From Pseudanabaena yagii GIHE-NHR1 (GTDB taxonomy: Bacteria > Cyanobacteriota > Cyanobacteriia > Pseudanabaenales > Pseudanabaenaceae): DNA of 64,000 nucleotides. Below the pieces are notes generated by a model. It saw only the letters and a program-made list of their open reading frames with translations, had not been told where the DNA came from and made no database searches. The stretch covers positions 248,001 through 312,000 of the forward strand of contig NZ_JAAVJL010000003.1 of the NCBI RefSeq assembly GCF_012863495.1, in the 5' to 3' direction. Both the position numbers and the translations under genes were made by a program. Positions 20,078 through 28,041 of the stretch are shown here, in pieces (positions within the stretch are counted from its first letter, which is position 1; each line of letters starts with the position of its first letter).

Positions 20078-20148
20078 AATTTTCCTCAATTGATTTTTTA
20101 ATTAATAGTTCAAGAATCGATGACATCTGCCATCAATTTGCCAATAGG

Positions 20149-20613
20149 CTAGATCATCGACTGCAAGAAGTTGGGCAAGCCAGTGTTATCAATCAGCCAA
20201 ATTTGTGATTCTAACCAATCGATTTGCTCCTCCGTCTCCTCTAGCAACTTCGCAAACAAATCACGGCTGACAAAATCTTGCTGAGTCTCACAGGTGATTA
20301 CCGAGGCTTTTAGTCCATCACGAATTTCAATGCAGAGAGTCAAGTCATTCTGCAATACTTCAGGAACATCCTCGCCGATTAGCAGCTTTCCTAAACTTTG
20401 CAAATTTGGCAAGCCTTCTAAAAAGAGAACTCGCTCAATTAATTCATCAGCCTGCTTCATTGCCTTAATGGAGTAACGATATTCGCGATCGTTAAGCTGA
20501 TTTAATCCCCAATTTTTGCACATCCGCGCATGGAGAAAATATTGGTTAATTGCTGTCAGTTGAGCTTTGAGTGCCTCGTTGAGCTGACGTTTGACATCGA
20601 TGTTTCCTTGCAT
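20149..20613 (-). CDS. bfr: Bacterioferritin subunit with haem ligand but degenerate diiron site
   Basis: A 154-residue protein aligned end to end with Bfr (AINQYFLHARMCKNWGLNQL). It keeps the haem methionine in IKAMKQADELIERVLFLEG. It has lost ferroxidase ligands: first glutamate to Gln (KAQLTAINQYF), the second glutamate and histidine (AMKQAD), and the last histidine (EEQIDWLE). It is the mirror image of the neighbouring subunit. Heteropolymeric bacterioferritin made of two such subunits is described in Synechocystis, so the two products probably co-assemble. Confidence 0.92.
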   Translation of the reverse strand: MQGNIDVKRQLNEALKAQLTAINQYFLHARMCKNWGLNQLNDREYRYSIKAMKQADELIERVLFLEGLPNLQSLGKLLIGEDVPEVLQNDLTLCIEIRDGLKASVITCETQQDFVSRDLFAKLLEETEEQIDWLESQIWLIDNTGLPNFLQSMI

Positions 20614-20828
20614 TGCTACCTATCTCTATCCTAAATAAGATCAGCTTGTTTATAGTCCCTTGCAATAGTAATAGCCATTATAGAGATTACTTGCAAATGG
20701 AAAATCCCAAATTTGTAAGTAATCAACCTGCAATATAGCGTTTTTCAATCTCAAGAAGTAGATGATCTCAGTGTTTAAGCCGAGATAATCAGCATATATA
20801 CCCTAGGGTTTAAAGCGTCGTATCCTAC

Positions 20829-20870
20829 TTGACTAATTTATCACTATAAAGAATAATGAGAATTACTTGC
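20829..20870 (+). promoter_or_regulatory. Candidate bfd promoter with Fur-like box
   Basis: TTGACT (20829-20834), a 17-base spacer and AATAAT (20852-20857) form a good sigma-70 type promoter for bfd. Overlapping the -10, AATAATGAGAATTACTTGC (20852-20870) matches the 19-bp Fur consensus at about 13 positions. Iron repression of bfd is known in other bacteria; here it is inferred. Confidence 0.45.
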
Positions 20871-20912
20871 AATAAAATTAAATTTTTTAACCTTGCTAAG
20901 GAATTAGAGAAT

Positions 20913-21083
20913 ATGTATATTTGTGTTTGCCATGCAGTGACTGAAAAAGATATTAAAAAAGCAGTCGGAAAAGGAGCTTCGTCCATTTCCAGATTATCGG
21001 AATTAACCATGCTGGGTACACAATGTGGCTGTTGCACAGAACATGCCAATCAAGTTTTGCACCAATGCGCTAATAAGCCTTAG
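20913..21083 (+). CDS. bfd: Bacterioferritin-associated [2Fe-2S] ferredoxin
   Basis: Starting at the ATG at 20913 (AAGGA upstream) gives a 56-residue protein MYICVCHAVTEKDIKKAVGK. The four cluster cysteines follow the Bfd pattern C-X-C near the N-terminus and C-X2-C later (TQCGCCTEHA). Bfd reduces the haem of bacterioferritin to release stored iron. It is divergent from the bfr pair, 299 bases away, so all three genes form an iron-storage locus. Confidence 0.92.
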   Translation: MYICVCHAVTEKDIKKAVGKGASSISRLSELTMLGTQCGCCTEHANQVLHQCANKP

Positions 21084-21193
21084 TCCCTAATTGGGCAACG
21101 AAAGAGCCTCTAAAAACTCAAAAAAATTTACAAGATTTAAAAAAGTACTTGTCTAAATACACGTACTAGTATTAAGATAGATAACGGTTAAAT

Positions 21194-21267
21194 GGCGAGC
21201 GTAGCCAAGTGGTTAAGGCAGAGGTTTGTGGTTCCTCCACTCGTGGGTTCAATTCCCATCGTTCGCC
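21194..21267 (+). tRNA. tRNA-His (GTG)
   Basis: A cloverleaf folds from the G-1 at 21194. The acceptor GCGAGCG pairs with CGTTCGC, the anticodon loop is TTGTGGT (anticodon GTG), and the T arm is GTGGGTTCAATTCCCAT. The extra G-1 opposite C73 is the histidine identity element. The top anticodon pair (31-39) is T-T, an unusual mismatch. CCA is not encoded. Confidence 0.95.
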
Positions 21268-21272
21268 CTAAT

Positions 21273-21313
21273 AAAAAAATAGAGACTGTGCTTGGCACAG
21301 TCTCTATTTTTTT
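21273..21313 (+). terminator. Intrinsic terminator of tRNA-His
   Basis: A 19-bp perfect stem with loop TTG, A7 at its 5' base and T7 at its 3' side, starts 6 bases after the tRNA. It is symmetrical and can work in both directions. Confidence 0.85.
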
Positions 21314-21434
21314 GGGTATTTTGACGCTATCTCTTAGGGATAAAATTGCGAGAGAGTATTTATATGTTGATCGCAGTGCTTTGCACTGAAATCGTATCTA
21401 ATGGTTTTTATAGTTTTAGGACGGCTGTATTTTC

Positions 21435-23693
21435 ATGGGTAAGACAGTTGCAAGGTTTTGGACGATCGCCTTAATCACGCTTTTTAGTGTGATATCGCTT
21501 GGCGGTTTATTCCCACAGGGGTCAAGGGCTGAGGGCGGTGCGATCGCGATCGCGGTTGCTGCACCTCTAAGTGGTGATGGCGCTAGTGGGGGGCAGGAAA
21601 TCGTGGATAGCATCAAGTTATATATTGATGCTACGAACCGCGAGGGGGGAATTAACGGTCGTCCGCTTAAATTAAACATTTATGATGACAAGGGCAATGC
21701 GGATGGGGCAACTCAAGTTGCTAACGACATTGCCAAAAGTGACGCATTGGTGGTGTTGGGACATCGCTCCTCTGATGCCTCGATCGCGGCGGGTAGCATT
21801 TACCAAGACAAGAAACTACCAGCGATTACAGGTACGGCAAATAGTCCGAAGGTCACAAGTGATCGCCCCTATTATTTTCGGATGATCTATACCAATCCTG
21901 CCCTTGCGAAGACCCTATCGATCTATGCTCAGCAGGTATTGCAGATCAAAACTGCGAGTGTGATCTACGACAAAGCTAGCAAAAATGAACTTGCCCAGTC
22001 TGAGGTGATTAAGTCCGCCTTTGAAGCTAACGATAATGGCAAAATTCAAAAAATTTGGGCGATCGATTCTGACCCCAATAATCGCAAAGCTTCAGTGCAA
22101 CAAATTGTCAATGAAATTGCTGCCGAGCCTGAAGCGGGCATTTTGTTTTTAACTTTATCTAAAGAAGAGGTTGCTGAGGATTTCTTGGTAGCGCTCAAAC
22201 AAAAGGGGCTAAAGAATTCGATTTTGGGTGAGCAGGCTCTTGGTAGAGAAAGCTTTGCCAAACGCTTTGAAAAATATGATGAAGAAAAGAAAAATGCAGG
22301 GTTCTTTACGGATGGGATGTATGTGCCATTGCCGATCTTGTTTGACAGCGCAGGAGCCGATGCTCAGGACTTCTTAACTTCCTATCAAAAAGCCTATAGC
22401 AAGACTCCCTCATATTTAGGAGCAAAGTTTTATGAGGCAGCGATTGCCGCAGTGGACGCGATTCGTAAAGCCAATCCTAAGGGCACAAACGTAGAAGGCG
22501 ATCGCGAACAGGTGCGTGATGCTCTGTCGAAACTCAACAATCGCAAGGTAGGGATTAGAGGCTTGACGGGGCTGCTGTACTTTAATAGCGATCGCAATAG
22601 TGATCAGCCTGTGCGTCTTGCCCAGTTCCAAAATCAAAAACTAATTTCGGCATCCCAGCAATTTACGCCGATCGCTAATCCTGAACGCTTGAATTTACCC
22701 AAGGAATTGCAATCGGGTAGCATTGTCCAGTCGGGCGATCAATATTTTTGGCGGCAGCGTGTAGTTTATGCAGGCATGGATATCAATAAGCTGAATCGCA
22801 TTGATAAATCCACCTTTACCGCCGATTTTTATGTATGGTTCCGCTATAGTGGCGGTGATGAACCCACAGAGATTCAGTTCCCTGATGCAGTTACCAATAG
22901 CGTCAATCCTACGGCTCCCGTATTTGATGGCAAGGCTCCGATCAAGGCTCAGGTGGTCAATGGCTTAAACTATCGCCTCTATCGGGTGCGCGGTGAATTC
23001 CGTAATGCCTTCGATTTTCGTGATTATCCCTTTGACTCACAAAAACTAAATTTACGCTTTGATAATCCCACTTTGTCTACGGAGCGACTAGTTTATGCGA
23101 TCGATACCGTGGGCTTAAAGTTGCCTAGAGCCAAGGATGCTGAACGCAAACCATTCCAAGGGCTACAGCTTTGGAATTTCAAAGACATCACTTATTTCCA
23201 AGATTCTTCGCGCAGTACTTCCACTCAAGGCGATCCCGATTTGGTACAATCCAATGCTCAAATTGAATATCCTGGATTAAGCATTCGCATGACTTTCCAG
23301 CGTAAAACCCTAGTGTTTCTCTCTAAGAATGTCTTGCCTTTGATCTTGCTATCGCTCCTAACCTATTGCTGCCTATTCTTCCCCTATACGATGTTTGTGC
23401 CCCGCACGATGGCTCCTGCCTCAGCGCTACTATCAGGGATTGTGTTATTACTTTCCTTTAACAATCAACTTCCTGAAGTCGGCTATACCGTAGCGATGGA
23501 ATATGTGTTTTATGTCTATTTCTGTTTGTGTTTGCTACCGATTGTCGTTACAGCGATCGGCACTAAGCTCGACAAAGATGGTCATAAAAAAGCCTTTAAA
23601 TATTTGAACATTGCCTCGTGGATTCTCTATCCATTAATTTTGATTACTACCGTTGCCACGTTTGCAATTAGTTATAGCGATCGCCTAGTTTAA
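21435..23693 (+). CDS. Periplasmic-binding-protein / pentameric ligand-gated ion channel fusion
   Basis: A 752-residue membrane protein. Residues 1-32 are a signal peptide ending at SRAEGG. Residues about 36-400 form a type I periplasmic binding domain of the Leu/Ile/Val-receptor kind (IAVAAPLSGDGASGGQEIVD, EGGINGRPLKLNIYDDKG, VVLGHRSSDASIA). Residues about 430-623 form a beta-sandwich like the ligand-binding domain of pentameric channels, with the Pro-loop FRDYPFDSQ at 528-536 and no Cys pair, as in bacterial members. Four membrane segments follow (about 628-652, 658-676, 683-710, 724-747), with the M2-M3 pattern NQLPEVGYTVAMEYVFYVYF. Inference: a periplasmic ligand, perhaps an amino acid, gates an ion channel. 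A hairpin separates it from the next gene, 99 bases away. Confidence 0.85.
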   Translation: MGKTVARFWTIALITLFSVISLGGLFPQGSRAEGGAIAIAVAAPLSGDGASGGQEIVDSIKLYIDATNREGGINGRPLKLNIYDDKGNADGATQVANDIAKSDALVVLGHRSSDASIAAGSIYQDKKLPAITGTANSPKVTSDRPYYFRMIYTNPALAKTLSIYAQQVLQIKTASVIYDKASKNELAQSEVIKSAFEANDNGKIQKIWAIDSDPNNRKASVQQIVNEIAAEPEAGILFLTLSKEEVAEDFLVALKQKGLKNSILGEQALGRESFAKRFEKYDEEKKNAGFFTDGMYVPLPILFDSAGADAQDFLTSYQKAYSKTPSYLGAKFYEAAIAAVDAIRKANPKGTNVEGDREQVRDALSKLNNRKVGIRGLTGLLYFNSDRNSDQPVRLAQFQNQKLISASQQFTPIANPERLNLPKELQSGSIVQSGDQYFWRQRVVYAGMDINKLNRIDKSTFTADFYVWFRYSGGDEPTEIQFPDAVTNSVNPTAPVFDGKAPIKAQVVNGLNYRLYRVRGEFRNAFDFRDYPFDSQKLNLRFDNPTLSTERLVYAIDTVGLKLPRAKDAERKPFQGLQLWNFKDITYFQDSSRSTSTQGDPDLVQSNAQIEYPGLSIRMTFQRKTLVFLSKNVLPLILLSLLTYCCLFFPYTMFVPRTMAPASALLSGIVLLLSFNNQLPEVGYTVAMEYVFYVYFCLCLLPIVVTAIGTKLDKDGHKKAFKYLNIASWILYPLILITTVATFAISYSDRLV

Positions 23694-23700
23694 AAACCCA

Positions 23701-23737
23701 CAGAAAGATTGCAGAGTAAAGCACTGCAATCTTTCTG
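23701..23737 (+). terminator. Intercistronic hairpin after the PBP-channel gene
   Basis: A 14-bp perfect stem (CAGAAAGATTGCAG) with a 9-base loop begins 7 bases after the stop and is followed by TTATTTG. It may be a partial terminator or an mRNA-processing or stability element lowering expression of the two downstream genes. Confidence 0.55.
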
Positions 23738-23792
23738 TTATTTGACTAATCAAAGTGTAATCAGCATCCTGCCAGTTAGTTTTAAGGGAACT

Positions 23793-24968
23793 ATGAATAT
23801 TAAGTGGAAATCTCAACTGTTGTTGTTTATGGTGGCTATAACCACTTCGATTGTGTCTGCATATTCAGGTTTTCAGGCAAACAATGCCATGATCGAAAGT
23901 GCGAAGAAACGCGAACTGAATATCACAGCTACTCTCATCCAAAGCAACATTAACGAGCAGATTAACAAAGCTTCCGCCCGTGCTTCATTAGTTTCCTCAT
24001 TACCCTCGATCAAACAGGCATTTCGGGCAAAAAATCGAGAAGATCTCACCACCCGTCTATTACCCGCCATGATTGTCCAACGCGATCAGTTTGGTGTGAG
24101 AGAAGGACAGTTTATTCTGCCACCTGCAATCTCTTTTCTCCGCATCTATGCGCTCAAGGATGGACATGGTGAAGATTTGAGTGGATTTCGGCAGATGGTT
24201 CTGGTCGCTAATCGCACTGGCGAACCACAACGCGGTATGGAAATTGGTCGTCGTGGGCTTAGCATTCGCGCAGTCTATCCCGTCAAAGATGATGAGGGGA
24301 TCATCGGTAGCTTTGAAATCGGCTTGAGTTTCTCGTCGGTACTATCGCAAACTAAGACGAATACAGGCTTTGACGTTGGTGTGTTCATCGATGATAAGTT
24401 GATGACTGAGGTTGCCAAATTGCAACCTCGTCCCGATAACGAGCGCATCGTGGGCGGCTATCAAGCCGTTGAAGTTACTGACTGGGCAGCTCTTAAGTCA
24501 TTGCTGTCTCCAGCCATATTTGCCAAGGCTCGCGATGTTGCAGTTGACCTGCTCACGGTAAATGGGAATGACTATGGACTGGTATTAGTACCAGTGCTGG
24601 ACTACAAGGGTGAACGCATCGGCGCGGTGGTGGCAGTCCGCGATTTTAGTGAATTTCAGACGCAGCAGCGGTGGGCACTCACAGGCACGATCGCGATGGC
24701 GGGATTACAGATCGTGTTGCTGACGGGTGCATTGTTGATTGTGGTTAATGCCATGTTACTTAAGCCTTTTGAGGCGATCGCTAAGGCTAGCAATGAGCTT
24801 GCCGATGGAAATGCAGCTCCCGATCTCGAAGAATTAGCTAACCGTCAGGATGAGATTGGTGGTATGGCGCGATCGCTACAAACTCTCGCAACTCAAACCA
24901 GCGCTTCCCAAAGTAATGGCAAGGGTCATGCTCAGCCTGATGCGAAGAAGGAGTTGGGAAATGCGTAG
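23793..24968 (+). CDS. Cache-HAMP membrane sensor protein without output domain
   Basis: The ATG at 23793 (AAGGGA upstream) gives 391 residues. Membrane segment 1 is QLLLFMVAITTSIVSAYSGF. It is followed by a periplasmic sensing region of about 280 residues with double-Cache-like features (LVSSLPSIKQAF, LRIYALKDG, GLSIRAVYPVKDDEGIIGSFEIGLSF). Membrane segment 2 is around 313-335, and then comes a HAMP linker (LKPFEAIAKASNELADGN ... RQDEIGGMARSLQTLA). The protein ends about 20 residues after HAMP with no kinase, cyclase or methyl-accepting domain. It overlaps the next gene by 8 bases, so the two are translationally coupled. Sensing family is clear; the output partner is unknown, perhaps the neighbouring channels. 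Confidence 0.8.
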   Translation: MNIKWKSQLLLFMVAITTSIVSAYSGFQANNAMIESAKKRELNITATLIQSNINEQINKASARASLVSSLPSIKQAFRAKNREDLTTRLLPAMIVQRDQFGVREGQFILPPAISFLRIYALKDGHGEDLSGFRQMVLVANRTGEPQRGMEIGRRGLSIRAVYPVKDDEGIIGSFEIGLSFSSVLSQTKTNTGFDVGVFIDDKLMTEVAKLQPRPDNERIVGGYQAVEVTDWAALKSLLSPAIFAKARDVAVDLLTVNGNDYGLVLVPVLDYKGERIGAVVAVRDFSEFQTQQRWALTGTIAMAGLQIVLLTGALLIVVNAMLLKPFEAIAKASNELADGNAAPDLEELANRQDEIGGMARSLQTLATQTSASQSNGKGHAQPDAKKELGNA

Positions 24969-26343
24969 ATTAAAAACATTTTCGATATATCGCATATTCA
25001 TTTTCTGTTTACTGTTCATTTCTTTCTACTTAGCTACCTATATTGGAGCAGGAACAAATCTATCCACAACCGCTATCTTTGCCGAATCTAAAGCTAATCC
25101 AGCCGCTACTGAAACAGCAAAGCCTTCTGTTAATCCGCCAGTTAATCCACCAGTTAATCCACCTGTCAATAAAGATAACGCTACTGAAGCAGCGAATCCA
25201 GTTAGTAAAGATAATGCTATTGAGGCAGCAAATCCAGTCAATTCAGTCAATAAAGATAATGCTACCGAAGCAGTAAAGCCTCCAGTAAACAAAAATAACG
25301 CTAAGGATAACGGCAAAAAACCGACTGCTCCAGATGCAAACCCTCTAGGGTTGAATAATCTTGTGCCTTTCCCAACTAATGTGGCTCTACCAATAAAGGT
25401 AGGTGTATCTTTGTTTGTCAATAACATTAGCAAAATCAATGAAGCCACTAATACCTTTGAGAGTCAGTTTGATTTAAGGTATGTCTGGAAAGATCCTCGG
25501 TTAGCCTTCGATACAGGTGAGATGGGAACCAACCGTTTGGAGTTTGGACAAGAGTCGGCGGTGGCGAAGTTGGCCACAATCTGGAACCCGCAAATTAAAA
25601 TCACTAACATCATTGAGAAGGATGCTCAAATTGTTCCGGGGTTATTCATTCACTATGATGGGGAAGTGGAACTCATCCAGCGTGTCAAAGCGACCTTCGA
25701 GACTAAATTAAATTTAGATGCTTTTCCCTTTGATACTCAGTCATTGTTGGTAGCCATGTTGTCGTCTAAGTACAACTCCAATCAGATTACCTTGACTCAA
25801 GATCAGGAAGATCTGAATGAATCAGGACTCGATCCCGATCTCAAGGTGAATGGATGGAATCCACAGGGCATCACTTTTAAAATGACCCAGCTCCGCGCTT
25901 GGAATGGTGCTTTTCTGCGTCAGATTGAGGCTCGTGTGGGGATGAAGCGCATACCGAATGCAATTCTCGGATCGATCTTTACGCCTTTCCTATTGACCTT
26001 GATCGTCCCGACGATCTTTACGTTCTTCTCAAATGTAGAGTTAGCTCCGCGTTTGGTCGCTTGGAGTGGCTCGATTTTGGCGTTGGTGGCGCTCACCTTT
26101 ACCTTTTCAGTACGATATCCTTGGCTCGGCAGCAACAGTCTCGTATCTCAGGTATTCACTTCTGGTCATGCCTATCAACTGATTTCTGTGCTTTTGTCGC
26201 TTACGCTCTTTAATCCAGATGTCACTCGACGGATGGATCGGTTTATCGTTGAGGAATTGGTTAGATATCTGCGGTGGTTAGTTCCTATCGGTTTCTTAGG
26301 TGTTTTGATCACGAAGTCTTTGCTGACGGCTTTTGATTGGTAG
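24961..26343 (+). CDS. Second pentameric ligand-gated ion channel-like protein
   Basis: The ATG at 24961, with AAGGAG 7 bases upstream, gives 460 residues. An N-terminal hydrophobic segment (FIFCLLFISFYLATYIGAG) is a signal peptide or anchor. A low-complexity linker (about 45-115) rich in N, P, K and A contains three NPPV units and several NKDNATEA-like units. The extracellular beta-sandwich shows VSLFVNNISKINEATNTF, QFDLRYVWKDPRL, IWNPQIKITN and the Pro-loop AFPFDTQ (FPFD at 255-258). Four membrane segments lie at about 332-356, 362-385, 398-418 and 435-455. No PBP domain is present. It could co-assemble with, or be a paralogue of, the channel encoded upstream. Confidence 0.82.
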   Translation: MRRLKTFSIYRIFIFCLLFISFYLATYIGAGTNLSTTAIFAESKANPAATETAKPSVNPPVNPPVNPPVNKDNATEAANPVSKDNAIEAANPVNSVNKDNATEAVKPPVNKNNAKDNGKKPTAPDANPLGLNNLVPFPTNVALPIKVGVSLFVNNISKINEATNTFESQFDLRYVWKDPRLAFDTGEMGTNRLEFGQESAVAKLATIWNPQIKITNIIEKDAQIVPGLFIHYDGEVELIQRVKATFETKLNLDAFPFDTQSLLVAMLSSKYNSNQITLTQDQEDLNESGLDPDLKVNGWNPQGITFKMTQLRAWNGAFLRQIEARVGMKRIPNAILGSIFTPFLLTLIVPTIFTFFSNVELAPRLVAWSGSILALVALTFTFSVRYPWLGSNSLVSQVFTSGHAYQLISVLLSLTLFNPDVTRRMDRFIVEELVRYLRWLVPIGFLGVLITKSLLTAFDW

Positions 26344-26377
26344 CGATCGCCAAGGTGCGATCGCTTAGTCTAGACCA

Positions 26378-26401
26378 AGCCCAGAATAAAAGTTCTGGGC
26401 T
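26378..26401 (+). terminator. Short hairpin after the channel operon
   Basis: A 9-bp stem AGCCCAGAA / TTCTGGGCT with a TAAAAG loop lies 35 bases past the stop, without a strong T-run. The rest of the 26344-26760 gap contains a repeat (next entry) and nothing else I recognise. Confidence 0.4.
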
Positions 26402-26565
26402 GCAAATTCATTAAATTTTACTTGCAATGAAAACCCCAAGATGCTGTAGGGGCTTAGCATTTGCGCCACTATTTCTAGGCTCATCACAAAAAAATTTAAT
26501 TTGCAAATGCAAAGCCCTCTTTGCTTTTACTGACAAGTTATAGCAGTTCTAAATAAGTTTAAAGA

Positions 26566-26618
26566 GGCTTCGACTCCGCTCAGCCATCTATATACGTTGG
26601 CTGAGCGGAGTCGAAGCC
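26566..26618. repeat. Dispersed palindromic repeat, copy 1
   Basis: A 21-bp perfect stem (GGCTTCGACTCCGCTCAGCCA and complement) has an 11-base loop. The same stem sequence recurs at 37570-37613, so this is an interspersed repeat family rather than a gene-specific terminator. Confidence 0.8.
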
Positions 26619-26789
26619 CTATTTTTTATTTGAATTATCATTGTAAATTTTTGGGCAGAGCATTACCAATTGAAGAGGATGTGAGAAATTTATAGATTGT
26701 TGCGAGAATGCTTTGCCCCTAACGATCTATATCTATGGGCGAACTCATATTCCTGCCCCCTTGTATCTTAGAGAAGTGGTAGACCGAAC

Positions 26790-26938
26790 CCCCTAAGGTC
26801 AAAAAGATCGAGATTTAGCAAGGGTCGCCACACATAAACAATGATGGAATATAACTCGAACAATCGCTAGGGATATAAATCTCGCATCAGGCAAGGAAGA
26901 GATTTTTCTATCATCCTCAAAATAGGTGGAGAAAAAAC
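26790..26938 (+). ncRNA. Candidate bridge-RNA region of the IS110 element
   Basis: IS110 elements encode a structured bridge RNA in the non-coding end next to the recombinase gene. This about 150-base segment occupies that position and has no coding frame. I could not fold it reliably, so the call rests on position only. Confidence 0.3.
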
Positions 26939-27870
<932 letters not shown>

Positions 27871-27984
27871 AGATATATTTAAACTGTTTTTTAGACCTGT
27901 ATATGGTCTTGCTTTAGCGCGAATAATATTAATTCATTTTTTCCTGAATGAAATGAACTTATGGCTTGACATTTAAGACAATTG

Positions 27985-28013
27985 CTAAAAGTGTTGCTTC
28001 GCAGCACTTTTAG
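27985..28013. terminator. Hairpin downstream of the polymerase-like gene
   Basis: A 13-bp stem (12 paired), CTAAAAGTGTTGC-TTC-GCAGCACTTTTAG, lies about 30 bases past the minus-strand stop at 28042 and is a plausible end of the polysaccharide operon. It has the same GC-N3-GC centre as other palindromes here. Confidence 0.5.
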
Positions 28014-28041
28014 GGGGGCTTGGTTTGGATTTGAGCACAAC

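Noticed and set aside
25038-25448. A minus-strand open frame with repeated hydrophobic ALSLLTG units
   Set aside because: It is the complement of the Asn/Pro-rich repeats of the second channel gene; the repetition comes from that gene.
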